DNA of 64,000 bases, taken from positions 43,264,034 through 43,328,033 of the forward strand of contig CM026551.1 of assembly GCA_015143295.1 (NCBI GenBank), written 5' to 3'. Under the pieces are notes generated by a model, which was not told the DNA's origin, searched no databases, and saw only the letters and a program-made list of their open reading frames with translations. This document shows positions 1 to 11,344 of the stretch, piece by piece. Source of the stretch: Tetracentron sinense (Eukaryota; Streptophyta; Magnoliopsida; Trochodendrales; Trochodendraceae). The first letter of the stretch is position 1; the number at the start of each line of letters is the position of its first letter. The position numbers were made by a program, and so were the translations under genes.

Positions 1-490
1 GAGAACAATTATCATCTCTCATTTTTGGGTTAAGCTCCTCTTCTCCAAGAAAAGCTTGTGTTGTGAGAAAAACCCCTCTAAAGGGAGAAGAAAAATCTAG
101 ATTTTTGCTACCTCAAGGAAAGAGGAAGAGAAGGTTGGGTACAAGAAGAAGAGAAGATCATCCTCTTACATCTTACATTTCTTTTTGAGGTAAATGGGCT
201 TATTTCATTAGTTCATTCACTTTATTTAGTGAAGCATTGTATTCCAAGTGTTGCTTTCACTTGATGTTGGTATACTCTAGTGGTGTTTAGAGTGGTCACT
301 TGTAACCCCATTATTCAAATAGTGGAAATTTTTCCTGGACTAGTATCCAGTGGTTTTTCCCTTCATCTTGGAGGGTTTACCACGCTAAAAATATTGTGTT
401 TGTGCTTGAATTTTCTTACTTTTATTGTGGTAATTTATTCTTAATTTACATACACAAAAATAGGGGGAAAAAGTGTGTTTTTTCCCAACA
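1..490 (+). mobile_element. 3' portion of an LTR (3' LTR or solo LTR)
   Basis: The segment ends in CCCAACA at 490, the usual terminus of a plant Ty1/copia LTR that begins TGTTGGG. It contains the wording typical of such LTRs, a stretch around 330-400 about a trailing threonine-poor, pyrimidine-rich leader with no long ORF. No tRNA primer-binding site follows 490, so this is a 3' LTR or a solo LTR rather than a 5' LTR. The LTR start lies before the window. The family assignment is inference from the terminus and general texture. Confidence 0.6.
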
Positions 491-589
491 TAAACTAAGG
501 TTATGATTCTTTGGGGGAAAAAATGCAGATGGAGATAGCATACCAGAATCTCTAAATATATATAGGTTGTGCTTGTTCCTGAATTTGCA

Positions 590-935
590 GTGTAGTTAAG
601 ATTTACTAACCCTTCACTAACCCTTGGGATTCAATAATATAACATTTAACTCTAGTTAAGAATTTTTAACCCTAAGGGTTATTATTATTTTAATATTTTT
701 TAAAAAAACTAAAGTTATATTATTGAATCTCAAAGGTTGGTGAGTCTTAACCATAGTTAATAAGGGTTAAGAGGGACACTTGTTGGCATGTGGATCTGAT
801 TGAACTCTCCCTGAGTTTAATCGCAATTGGCTGTGATTTGAACTCATTGGGATCATACTCAATAGCGCACCCACATGTCACGTGCCCCTTTTAACCCTTA
901 GTAATCGTGATTAAAATTTAGTAAGATTAAACAAT
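590..935. repeat. Hairpin-type dispersed repeat (family A)
   Basis: This is an inverted-repeat unit built from TTAACC/GGTTAA blocks, with AACCCTAAGGGTT at its centre. It continues into a recognisable tail at about 795-838 with the words TTGAACTCTCCCTGAG and CAATTGGCTGTGAT. The same tail recurs at about 3420-3460 and twice at 52660-52815, and the core recurs repeatedly between 4470 and 6300. No ORF is present. It looks like a non-autonomous DNA element, but I cannot fix its ends or a TSD. Confidence 0.5.
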
Positions 936-3265
936 CTAAACTTAGTTTCAAAAAAAAAAAAAAATCAAATTTTATAACCTTTCGGATTAAAACTTCGATA
1001 GTTCAAGAGGCTTAATTGGGAGTGTTAAACATATATGTCCACGAAAGCCATTCCAAAATTGTATTAGTCTACTTGATCAATAAAATCATATTTTACATTC
1101 ACACATTGTCTTCTATATTGGGTAACATATCAAAAGTATCTCATTGGATGAGACTACTTTGTCCCTTAGGTAACATTGTAGGAAAACCATCAAATTAGTT
1201 GATAACTGATTGCTAAGGAGAGATGGTTTTTCCGGTTTCTTGTAGACCTAAAATTGTTCTAAGTTAATCAAGATACATCTGGACAATGTATTTCTAATAA
1301 CTTACACATTGTTACTTTCATACGATGGAGTGATGAATCTCAATCATTGAGAGAAGAGTCTCTTGACTAAGATGTGGATATAAGTAAGAAGTACTTATAT
1401 TGCAATTGAATCACTCAGTGGATACCCTTAGAAATATACTGTCTTTATATTTAGGGTAGTCCATTTGACAGATTGTCCTTAACCTGAAAGGTCGACATCT
1501 TCTCTACTATTTGCCTATATAGCTTTGATGTTGCCAATCGTCAATGGCCAACACACTGGACTAAATACGGGCTCATTGGGTTATGTACGCTATATTAGAA
1601 GAAGTGTGTGTACGCTTAATAAGGATTCCCCTACTCTTACAGAGTAAATAATATTGAGTTGATACTTCTCAAAACCGGACTTGATCAAAAACTCAACGCT
1701 GGTATTTATCGATGAAATGGTTTTATCGAGAAGTTTATTTTCTGTATAAAAGAAATGTAATTATTAATTATTATTTCTTTTAAAGAATTTCTACAATGTT
1801 TTGAAAGTCCAATTTTGACTAAAAGTATCAAAGAGAATGAGTTCTCAATATAAGCCAGGGATTAGAGACAATATTAGATATTGTCCCGTAAGCTTATAAC
1901 AATATTGGAAGTGGAGGGACGCATCTGTAAATAAATCTTGAGATAGAAATACCTACAAGTAATTTTCTATTTTCTGGAGGTTAATTACATTGTGTTAATG
2001 GACATTAATTGTGATTGGTGGAAGTTCAGGGATATAGATAAAATTCTATAATCCTAATGGAGTGTAGGAAATGTATTTCCTAGTAACAATGCTTTAACCA
2101 AAAGGTTGAGTACTTGGTCCCACAACCGGAAATAGGAGATCCCTTTAGATCCCACACACAAGGACTTTCTTAAAGTATTTAATTTAATTAATAATTAAAT
2201 TAATTAATTTCTCTAAAAGTAATCATTATATGGTATAGTGAAGCTCTATAAGGTGGAATCACATTAGATGTGAAAAACCAAATGGGTAGGACCAATTGGG
2301 GATTTTGATAAAAGATCAAAGAAGATGACCTTTAGGGTTTGGAACCCTAATGGGGCGTATGGGAGTGGGGCCTACCTAGGGTGGGACACCCACTTCAAGG
2401 AAGATATTAATTCTTTAATTAGTTTCTAACTAAAGACTCCTTATTGGATAATGTTAGTTAGTTTCTAGTTAAAGATTCCCTAATTGTTAGGGATTCTATT
2501 AGTTTCTTACTAATCAAGGAATCCTAATTGGATTTGGATAAGGATATGGTTAGTTGGTTACTAATAGATAAGGTTAGTTTCTATTAATGATTAATCCTAA
2601 TTAATTAGGAGAAATCAATAAAGGAAACAATTGAGGAATCCTTATTGGATAAGGATTAGGAGACTTGGGTTGCAAGCAACCCAAGCAAATCCTTATAAAT
2701 AAAGGAGGACGTCCAAGGCTTGTGTGCAATCATTATTTTCCAGATTTTGGAAATCCCTCTCCTCTCCTCTCAACAACCTCACGCCCTCCTCTCTCTCTCT
2801 AAGGTGTACGGTCACCTCCCCCCAATCTTCTTCTATTTTCTTCTAGTTTGAAAATAAAGAAAAAGAATATTAAGGATCTTATTCATTAAGAAATGTTCTT
2901 GATAATAAAGATTGAATCTTTATTTCAAGATTCTAGAGCTGAAATTTTTGGAAGGGCCATTAGCTTCCATTAGAGAAAGCTTTAAAGAAAAAAAGGTCCG
3001 TGTGGATTGCGAAAGAGACTTGACACTTGTGAAGTTTTGCCGGTATCGTTTCTATCATGGATTTGACTTAACAATTTCAAAGTCGTAAAGGTGATTGTTG
3101 TTTCAATTTTCATTGAATAAAATCAATTAGAATCTTAATTAGATCTTGAGATTCGATGAATGCCTCCCAAGAACTGGTTTTCTAAAATTAAAAAGAGGCA
3201 TACTTTCAAGAAGTGCGATTGAACTTTGGAGAGTTCAATTGCAATTTCAATAAGTTCAATCACAT
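936..3265 (+). mobile_element. Non-coding insertion-like block with promoter features (possible LARD/LTR)
   Basis: This 2.3-kb block separates two copies of repeat family A and has no meaningful ORF. It starts near an A-run at 949-964. Late in the block a TATA-like CTTATAAATAAAGG (about 2692) is followed by a pyrimidine-rich leader (2750-2830), as in the U3/R region of an LTR. The composition suggests a large non-autonomous LTR derivative or solo LTR. I found no convincing TG..CA ends or TSD, so the class is a guess. Confidence 0.3.
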
Positions 3266-3470
3266 CAACAAGTGTCCCTTGAAGCTTTAATTAATTGCGG
3301 TTAAGATATACTAACTCTTAAAGTATAACAATATTACCCTAGTTTTTTTTAAATATTAATATTTACTAATATTATATTAGTAAACCCAAGAGTTATTAAA
3401 AGGGTCATGTTTGGCCTGTACGTGTGATCGAACTCTTCCTGAACTGGCAATTGGCTTTGATCCGATTTCT
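3266..3470. repeat. Hairpin-type dispersed repeat (family A), second copy
   Basis: It opens with CAACAAGTGTCCCTT, the reverse complement of the motif that closes the copy at 590-935. Next come TTGCGGTTAAGAT and an AT-rich centre, and it closes with the shared tail words GATCGAACTCTTCCTGA and GGCAATTGGCTTTGAT. The sequence after it, to 4010, contains only short chance ORFs and nothing recognised. Confidence 0.45.
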
Positions 3471-4018
3471 TGAAAGAGTATACAATAAGTTCGGCCCATC
3501 AAGTTTAATCATTGTGCGTGGAGGTGCATCGTACTTGATACACCTCCTTCAACGTCTCGACAAGAGAGGCCAAGAGCAGCCCCCATTCTACTGCGCATGG
3601 CAGTCTACTACTCCCTCGTTTAAATGCCTCAATAGGATTCATGCAAGAAAGTGGTGTCCGAGAGCTCATCTCGGGCATCCACCAGAGCTAATCCGTTGCA
3701 AAATAAGACACTGGAGAGGAGTGAAGGAGAGAACAATCTACACGCGGTAAAGATAGGAATGGAACAGGCCCACAAATCAAAGCAGCTCTTTGGAATAGAT
3801 ATAGACTAAATGGGTATTTTAGGTATGTAAAGAGTTTGAGGAAAGTCAAGAATTGTAATTGACGTATGCATTTTTTTAGTAAGGGGATAGAAATTTCTCA
3901 TTGGAATGGAAGAAATTTCCTATATAGGTGGGCCATTCATGGCATTAAATGTAAAAACTAACTTTAGACACATGTTACTAGGTGTCGACGGGTCAGGTTG
4001 CTTTGGCCCTCTCCCAAT

Positions 4019-4452
4019 TAGGGCTGTCAATAGGTCGGATTCGGATCAGATCTACCTACATCTGAATCCGATCCGAGATCCATCGGATCACGAATTAATC
4101 GATCGGAATCCCAATTCGATTATATTTGTAAGATCTGAATCTGATCTTATCTGATTTGATCCGATCCAATTAAGATTAGTTTTTTTTTTAAAATCTATTT
4201 TAATAATATAAAAATCTAATAGTACCTTAATTAACTCTAATTAATGTTAATTTTTTTAAAATTAATACTTTATGCATAAAAAATCTATGTAAGATATTTA
4301 AAATGATTTAAAAAATGTTATTATAATCGGATCTGATTAGATTATAATCGGATTCCACCGATCTTATCTGAATCCGATCTAATGGATCACATATAGGATC
4401 CAAAGTCCGGCTAATCGGATCCGGATCTTGATCTAATCCATTGACAGCCCTA
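4019..4452. mobile_element. hAT-type MITE with 8-bp TSD
   Basis: The 434-bp element has terminal inverted repeats TAGGGCTGTCAAT... and ...ATTGACAGCCCTA. They continue inwards as GGTCGGATTCGGATC and GATCCGGATC repeats. It is flanked by CTCCCAAT (4011-4018) and CTCCCAGT (4453-4460), an 8-bp target duplication with one mismatch, which is diagnostic of hAT transposition. There is no transposase ORF, so it is non-autonomous. The short ORF crossing its left end is chance. Confidence 0.85.
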
Positions 4453-4469
4453 CTCCCAGTCCGGATCAG

Positions 4470-4805
4470 TGCCCTTTTAACTATGGTGAAGAAGTTTTAA
4501 CTCTTACGGTTAATATATATATGTAAACCAAGGTTAGAATGTTTAACCCTAAGGGTTAATGAATCTTAACAATTAATGAGGGTTAAATGAATGAGCCATA
4601 GTTTGCTCCATAGGCAAGGAGTGAACTATATATTGATCTCGCTCTCACAAAGACCCCCCTGAATTTCCCTTGAACTGTGGTTAAATTTTTTTAATCCTTG
4701 TAGTTAATTTTTTAATTAATGTTTCTAAAAATCAAGGACAAATGATTTAACCCTTAGGGTTAGTGTATCTTAACCACAATTAAAAGGGGGACCCGTGGCA
4801 AAAAA
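4470..4805. repeat. Two further family A hairpin repeats
   Basis: Both units (about 4470-4600 and 4660-4805) contain the core TTAACCCTAAGGGTTA or a close variant, then TCTTAACCAC/CAATTAA. The second ends in a GGGGGACCCGTGG-like terminus. They are non-coding. Confidence 0.45.
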
Positions 4806-4939
4806 GGGCCCCAAGACGTCTCCCTTCGTATGGGGAGGTGATTATTTCCCATATTGAATATGATCCCAACTCGCGCTCTTCATAGTCGAAAGCTCAATTT
4901 GAGAGTGGGAGATTCATCGTACCAATTATTTATTTTTAT

Positions 4940-5045
4940 TTATTTTGGGTGACTTGGGTTGTTCCCAACCCATTTAAACCATTACTAATCCCCGAGGATG
5001 TACGCAATACCCCAACCATGCTCATCGGAAAAGACCGAGCATTGT
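4940..5045 (-). repeat. SINE-like fragment
   Basis: TTGTTCCCAACCC and ACTAATCCCCGAGGATG echo the insertion at 5838-5936 (GTCCCCAACC and ACTAATCCTCGAGGGTG). I therefore read this as a diverged fragment of the same short element on the minus strand. Boundaries are not visible. Confidence 0.3.
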
Positions 5046-5063
5046 ACATAAGAAGCGGCTGAA

Positions 5064-5183
5064 GCATGCTAGCCCTACTCTCAAGCATTTCCTCTTCTCA
5101 AAAACTAACACTTATTTAAACAAAAAAACCACCTTGTGTTGCTTTTTTTGAGAGGGAGGAATGCCAGAGTAGTGCTAGCATGC
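5064..5183. mobile_element. 120-bp MITE with long terminal inverted repeats
   Basis: GCATGCTAGCCCTACTCT at the left pairs with AGAGTAGTGCTAGCATGC at the right. The inverted repeat continues for about 40 bp, leaving a short central loop. The GCTAGCCCTACTCT core also forms the terminus of the MITE at 54375-54536, so the two belong to one family. A clear TSD is not visible here. Confidence 0.6.
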
Positions 5184-5449
5184 CTCACGTATATCTTCCC
5201 TACTAATATAAGAGGATTCATCTGATCAGTTCAAAACGTTGATTATATTAAAAATGTCATTTGACTTTTGTCATCCATTACTCTAATAATGATGCTCCTC
5301 TTAGAAACCTTAACTAAAATTTTCTAAATCTCTAAATTGCCCTCATAATCTTGTATATAAGACAAAAAATTCATTAAATGTTTGCTTTATTTCCATACTA
5401 CATTACTCATTTATATAAGACTTTTTAGACTTGGAATTCCCTACGGTTG

Positions 5450-6300
5450 TATACTCTTTAACTGTGATTAAGCTTCACCCAACCCTAGGTTTCACTTAGT
5501 TATCTCGAGCTAACAATAGTTAAGGGGTATCAAAAGAGACATTTCATCCACTTATTCTTGGTTTTTAGAAAAAAAATATTAATTTTTTAAACTCTAGTTA
5601 AACTTCACTAACCCTTAAGGTTAATTTTTTTTTCATATTTATTTTTCTAAAACCAAAGATAGGTGGATGAACCCTAGGGGTGGGTGAATCTTAACCATAG
5701 TTAAGGGGTGTCAAAAGAGACACTTGACAACCTCAAGGGCGTAATCAGACTCTCACTTATTCTTGGTTTTTAGAAAAAAAATATTAAAATTTTAAACTCT
5801 AGTTAAAATTCACTAACTCCTAAGGTTAATTTCTTTTTTTTTTTGGAACTCGGGGTGTCCCCAACCTTTGGATCAGGACTAATCCTCGAGGGTGCGACGT
5901 GAGCCCGAAACCCGCCACACCAGGTAAGTCCGGGTAAACTCCTAAGGTTAATTTCTTTTCATATTTATTTTTTTAAAACCAAAGATAGGTGGATGAACCC
6001 TAGGGGTGGGTGAATCTTAACCATAGTTAAGGGGTGTCAAAGGAGACACATGACAACCTCAAGGGTGTAACCAGGCTCCAATTGTGGTTAAGATTCACCC
6101 ACTCCTAAAGTTCACCCACTTATCCTTGGTTTTTAGAAAATAAAATAAAATTTTAAGATCCTGATTAAAATTCAATAACTATAGGTTTTTAATTTTTTTT
6201 CTAAAAACCAAGGATAAGTGGGTGAACTTTACGGGTGGATGAATCTTAATCACAGTTGAGGAGTGTTAAAAGAGATACATGGCGACCTTAGTGGCATAAT
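5450..6300. repeat. Tandem array of family A hairpin units
   Basis: At least three consecutive units share TTCTTGGTTTTTAGAAAAAA, a CTAGTTAAAATTCACTAAC arm, and an opposing arm GGTGAATCTTAACCATAG. They end with GGGGTGTCAAAAGAGACAC and GACAACCTCAAGGG, at about 5715, 6041 and, more diverged, 6270. Each unit folds on itself. The array is interrupted by the short insertion at 5838-5936. No coding potential is present. Confidence 0.6.
5838..5936 (-). mobile_element. Short SINE-like insertion with 23-bp flanking repeat
   Basis: A 99-bp segment absent from the other array units is flanked by identical 23-bp copies at 5815-5837 and 5937-5959 (beginning AACTCCTAAGG). Read on the minus strand it ends in an A-run after GACACCCCGAGTTCC. 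A long target duplication plus an A-tail indicates retroposition by LINE machinery. The words ACGTCGCACCCTCG and GGATTAGTCCTGATCC resemble plant Au-type SINEs; that family name is from memory and tentative. Confidence 0.55.
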
Positions 6301-6734
6301 TGGACTAATCACTCTCTTGGCAAAACGCTTCTAAAGAAGAACACCTCACCAAGGCCCCACTCGCCCCCTTTCTTTACTATACCCAAAATGCCCCTAAATC
6401 TTTTTGAGTCTCAAAATGTCCTTACGTAGTATTTTTATAACCAATGTGTCCTTCACAATTTTTTCCATTGGGGATATCCAAAATGTCTCTCAAGTCTCTA
6501 TACCCAAAATATTTCTCAATTTTTTTTTCAACCATCACTAGGTCCTCTTCTCAATCTCTCTCCCCTTCCCCTCTTTCTCACGTGCATCTCGCATGTGCTG
6601 ATATTTGGAGGGGAATCTTGGGAAACATCAAATGGCAGTAGATTTTTCAATTTAAAATTGGGTAATGTTAAGATAAAGACAATGATTTGCACAAAAAGGC
6701 CGCTCCATTAAGAGAGTGAAGCCTTTCAAACTTT
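6301..6734. other. Intergenic stretch, nothing recognised
   Basis: The stretch is pyrimidine-rich with short spurious ORFs. I see no motif, inverted repeat or homology to the rest of the window. Confidence 0.5.
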
Positions 6735-6990
6735 TGTGGCAATTTTCACAAGCCAATTGGTGCAGTTGGCTAGTGTCCCGGGTTTGCTCTCTATGGTGGT
6801 GTGTTCAACTCCCACTCCGCAACTTACTCTGGTACTCATAGAAAAAATTGAGTGGGTTGAAATTTTTTTTTGAGTGGATCGGTGCAGACACCCGAAGGGA
6901 CTAATCCTTTTACCTCGAAGGGAAGGGTTTGGGAAAAAAGTCATTTTACCCCTCAAAACCATCCTGCATGAGTTACTATTTTTTTGGGGG
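6735..6990 (+). mobile_element. Probable tRNA-derived SINE
   Basis: TTGGTGCAGTTGGCTAG (about 6759) fits a polymerase III A box, and TGTTCAACTCCC (about 6810) fits a B box, about 50 bp apart as in a tRNA-like head. The rest does not fold as a functional tRNA. The body that follows includes GGGACTAATCC, shared with the other SINE-like pieces nearby. Ends and TSD are not resolved. Confidence 0.45.
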
Positions 6991-7048
6991 TAAATGTTAT
7001 AATACACAACTCACCCACACATAGGCCAACCACACACAAGACTAGCTA

Positions 7049-9013
7049 TGTCACGACCCAAAATACCCCTTAGGAATTAGGATACTTTGGCCCATGACTT
7101 GACCTGACAAATCAGATCTTCTTGTAAAATAATACAATGCATGCTACAGCGGAAGCTAAAACTTTATATATAAACAACATAAACAGTATTTCAAGAGAGG
7201 TTATTTACAATTATTTACAACAAAACTAGAAGTAAGAGTGGACATGCCCACTCATCAAAATATAAACATTCTCTCCACTTAGAAATAACCTTCATCCTCC
7301 ACCTGATGCTTCATAGTAAGTTCTTCCTCACCATAGTCTTCCTCAACCCATGGACTAGGAGCACATATGTCAAATCTTTCCAATCTAGCACCTGCTGACA
7401 TCAAATGTACGGCTGAGTATTGAACACTCAACGAGCACGAACCAATAGCTAACATTGTGATAACATACATGTCATGGCTTGCATGTGAAATAAAACAATT
7501 CATTCATATTCATGCATGGAATTAACTACAAAGCCATTCTTAAAATCACATGTACATGCTTAGTTTATCATATTTTTCGTGTTTTTAAAACATGCTTGCC
7601 GTGTATAAAACATGGTTCTTGTCATGTTCGTGTCTTGTGAAAATTATGCATGCCTTGTTCTTGGCATGTGCATCATGCTTGTTCTTGACTTGTATTTACT
7701 TGTGAGCCAGATGTTAGTGCCTTAAAATGACTTGAAGTCGGGTATGTAAATACCCTTCACCAAATTGACACAATTAGGTCACCAACATTCTTGCACCAAC
7801 CCTTACGTTTGACATTATCAGTGTTATGATCTTTGATGCCTAGAATTAAGATCTTAGACATGATCCTTGAAGCCTAGTAATCTGATCTTAGACTTGTTTT
7901 GCATAAATCCCTTTTTATAACATGGAAAACATGTGAATAACTGTAATTTCAAGAAATCGTGGTCATGTCATGTATGCATGTGTATAAATTAACAAAATTT
8001 CAGCATATAATGCATGCATGTGCATAAGCATGTATCTACAAATCTTTAAAACATGGAAGCATGCTTATGAAATTCAATTTCAGTAAAAACAGAACAAGTA
8101 ATATGGTTAATTAACATATTACAAAATAATTCATACAAATCAACCTTCAATTCATATTTAATAAGAACAAAGCTAGCTTGAGAATGTACCGACCCTTTTT
8201 AAAATGAAATCTCAGTTGAGAATCAAGCTTCAGATGATAGGTACGAGCTTGAGGAAACTCTGGAAACCAGAATTTTGCTCCACACAATCTCACATGAACA
8301 ATTTCTTTCAAAATCCCCAATTTCTTCTCTTCTTCTCAAAATCTCTCTCACAACAAATCTCAGGGTTTTGTAAACCCTTAGCAACGATTACCCTTTCCTA
8401 TTAATTTATAGTGGAAAAGTTTCTAGAACTCTTAGTGCGCTTAATCCCAAAGTCGGTTATCTAATTAAAAGTCGGTTAGTGAAGTTCTAGGTTGAATTTC
8501 GGTTGTTTCTGGGCAATTTCATTGCCGAAATTGGGTCCCCTGACGAATTTCATCGACTAAGTTGAGTCCCCTATAGTATTTCGTCACCGAAATTCACTAA
8601 TTGGGCCTTTGGTTTTTCCGTTTTAGTATTTCAACCATAACGTTTGACTCGCTTATCAGATTTTGACAATTTAACTTGCGTTGGACTCATCATTCAAAGA
8701 GGAACAATTTTGTCTCTAATGGACAAATCCTAATTCTGAGATTGTAATGGTCGGAATAGGCTCTAAAACTGATTGATCTGTAATTACAACAGCCAAAACT
8801 CCAGAAAACCCACATTTGATTTAACTTCGACTCAAAATATGAAAAAAATGATAATCATGAACATTGAAGAGGGTTTCAATATCATTCTAATGGCTTAAGA
8901 ATCACTTGTTTCATTTATCCCTAACACTCATAAACAATTTCTATACATATTTTAATTCATAAAAACAAAAACTCCTTTCATTTTAAAACATGAAACCACA
9001 AGGTCCTCTTCCA
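7049..9013 (-). mobile_element. Solo LTR (family L), sense on minus strand
   Basis: The segment starts TGTCACGACCCAAAATACC and closely resembles the inverted copy at 46816-48726. Shared features include the block encoding the PWVEEDYG-like string (about 7290-7380) and the 7700-7870 block. The sense strand is minus, judged by a CTATAAATTAAT TATA-like box (about 8405) and by alignment with the better-bounded copies. The right end at about 9013 is placed by similarity to the LTR at 44642-46538 (AAAACATGAAA...GTCCTCTTCCA). Flanks AGCTA and AGTTG match at only three of five positions, so the TSD is degenerate or the end slightly off. Confidence 0.65.
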
Positions 9014-9699
9014 AGTTGATCACTCTAATCAAATTTCAACACATTGGAAAAGAGTGAATGACGAAAAATAAAATAAAATTTTTATTGTCACGTGTCTCGT
9101 AGCAATTGGGTGGTTGTGGTCCGTTTTCCATTTTTTTAAATCTTGGAGAAAGAAGGATATGGTATTAATAAGAAAAGATTTGCAATTTAGCTTAGGTACA
9201 CCCATTAGCATCCCCACTTATAAACTAGGGGAGTCTTTGGGAATCTTCGGATCCAAAGTAACTTCACAAAAAAGATGTAGAAAACTTTGACAGAAAATTT
9301 GCCGCCCTATTACATCCTCAAAATTAAAATATAAATAGCATAATATTAAAAGTTGACCGTGATTCGTCTATCTTCAATAAGCACATTGTGCAGTCCCGTG
9401 GCGAAGGGACTTTGCCATTTGTCACCTCGATGGCCGATAGTGAATGACAGTCCCAAAAAATACACAATCCCCACCATTGTGGTTCTAGAATCCGTTGGGG
9501 TCTGTTCTTAGCTTAGACTTATAAAGTTTGACACTTTTTACTTTTGTTATTTTGGAGTTAGGAAATTTGAGTCACTTTCTCAAGATTTCTAACAAAATTA
9601 ACTTTTCTTGTCAGATTTCTTAAAAGAAAATACATATTATCAAATCAAATGACAAAACATGCAATCAGCAGCAAAAGATTTCCAGCATGGATCTGTAAT
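9014..9699. other. Intergenic stretch, nothing recognised
   Basis: I see only short chance ORFs and no repeat shared with the rest of the window. The next element begins at 9705 after its target-site copy. Confidence 0.5.
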
Positions 9700-9704
9700 C
9701 ATTC

Positions 9705-10032
9705 TGATGCACACCCTCCACTATCTTCGTGCATGTGCATGCCTCACACATGATCCAACCCCCCAGTAGCTTTCCCATTTGGGCAACAACCTTTTGAATT
9801 TGAATTACAGCCTTGTCTTAGATTTCCTTTCCTAGTTTATCTATATTTTAGTGTCTTTTTTAGTTGTAGGATTTCATTAAATAAGGTAGTTTAATTGCTT
9901 TATTAAGAGAAGATGTAACCTTGAGGAAGACATTATTGAATTGAAGCATTTAGGAAGACGGCCACCCTCACAAGTGGCTATTAATTTATCTTTTCTATCA
10001 ATTGGTTCGTAATACGATCGAGGATCGTAAAA
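9705..10032 (+). repeat. 5' LTR of the chromovirus
   Basis: The 328-bp LTR begins TGATGCACACC and matches 16640-16997 along its length. It lacks two short duplications seen in the 3' LTR (an extra GCATGT and an extra TTTGGGCAACAA unit), and its last bases are AA where the 3' LTR has CA. The LTR pair is clearly similar, but visible indels and substitutions show that the insertion is not recent. Confidence 0.9.
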
Positions 10033-10035
10033 ACT

Positions 10036-10047
10036 TGGTATCAGAGC
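10036..10047 (+). other. tRNA-Met primer-binding site
   Basis: TGGTATCAGAGC lies three bases after the 5' LTR. It is the standard plant LTR-retrotransposon site complementary to the 3' end of initiator tRNA-Met, where minus-strand DNA synthesis is primed. Confidence 0.9.
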
Positions 10048-10065
10048 GGTCATCCTCGGAAAATC

Positions 10066-10640
10066 ATGGTGACTAACGCTGAACTAGCACAAGCAATTGG
10101 AAATTTCAGCGATCAGTTCAGAGAAATGATGAATTGTTGTGATCAAATTTCTTCATTAGTCCAAGTCTTATAGGAAGAGATGTGATCAATCAAAAACCGA
10201 TCACAATCTATTAGTATAGAGCGACACAGGCATATGAAGCATCGATGCATGCGACGAGTCAAGGGATCCTCCTCGAACTACTACATACCATCAATCGGTG
10301 AAGTTAGACTTTCCAAAATTCAATGGTGACAACCCCACTGGTTGGGTTTCTAGGGCAGAGCAATTCCAAGATTTCAATCAAATCCCAGATGATCAAATGG
10401 TTCGTTTGGCTGCCATTAACTTAACCGGCGATGCCATTCCATGGTATCAATGGATGAAGAAAACCATTGGCGAAATGATGTGGCGTCAATTTGTTCGTGC
10501 TTTATGTGTTCGATTTGGACCAGCAGAGAGTGAAGATCCGAGTGGCATGCTATCTAAATTTCGCCAAACATCAACGGTACGTGAATATCAATCCCAATTT
10601 GAAAAATTGGCAAATTGCACACAACAAAATCTGCCTGTTC
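10066..10640 (+). pseudogene. gag remnant of the chromovirus
   Basis: An ATG at 10066 opens a gag-like frame that meets stops after about 35 codons and continues in another frame from 10298. That frame has LDFPKFNGDNPTGWVSRAEQ and later FVRALCVRFGP and YQSQFEKLANCT, the conserved core of plant Ty3/gypsy retrotransposon gag proteins. These form the capsid that packages element RNA. The sequence then jumps to unrelated bases, and no zinc-knuckle CCHC remains before the protease, so the gag 3' part is deleted. Non-functional. Confidence 0.8.
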
Positions 10641-10707
10641 TTTACTTTGCATGTTTTAATTATAGCATACACATATCGCACAAATATTTCCAACACCTGA
10701 TGATATT

Positions 10708-11055
10708 ATGGATGAAGATAATGAGCAAACAAATGTTGTCCATGTTTCGGTTCATGCTATTTCCGGCTCACTTGGACCTAGGATGATGCGCATCAAGGGT
10801 TTTGCAAAATGCCAACCTGTGACTATTCTTATAGATTCGAGTAACACTCATGATTTCATTAGCCCCGGCTTAGCCAAGGTGTTGGGTTGTCGGATTTGTC
10901 GAGATGTACAACTTGAGGTCATGGTAGCTAATGGTGGAATGATCAAAAGCAAAGGTATGTGCTTGGGTGTGCCCTTAATAATGCAAGACTACGACTGCCT
11001 TGTCGACTGTCATGTGCTTCAGCTTGGGGGATGCGATGTTGTTTTGGGAACTTGA
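10708..11055 (+). pseudogene. Aspartic protease remnant of the chromovirus
   Basis: A 115-residue open segment contains VTILIDSSNTHDFISPGLA, matching the retropepsin pattern LIDSGSTHNF, and ends in CDVVLGT, the usual C-terminal protease block. The catalytic D-S-G reads D-S-S here, which would be expected to impair activity. A stop follows directly at 11053, before the WL that normally follows GT or GM. The protease would mature Gag-Pol inside virus-like particles. Confidence 0.8.
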
Positions 11056-11344
11056 TGGTTAGCGACCTTGGGAGAAATAGCATGAAATGTCTCTCTACTC
11101 AAAATGCAGTTCACTAGTAATTGACAAATATATACCCTGCATGGTGCCTTAAATGCAACAACAGAGGTGGTCAGCAATCAACTTATGGCTCATACAATCT
11201 GCAAACAACGCCAAGGTATGGCCGTTCAATTATTTTCCATAAGTAATCAAGTGATGACTGCTAACATACCAAGTGGACTACAAACTGTTATTGAATCTTA
11301 CAGTGAGGTTTTCAAGGAACCAAATGCACTTCCCCATTAAGATC

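Noticed and set aside
6742-6830. A tRNA gene
   Set aside because: A- and B-box-like words are present, but no cloverleaf or acceptor stem pairs, so it is taken as a SINE head.
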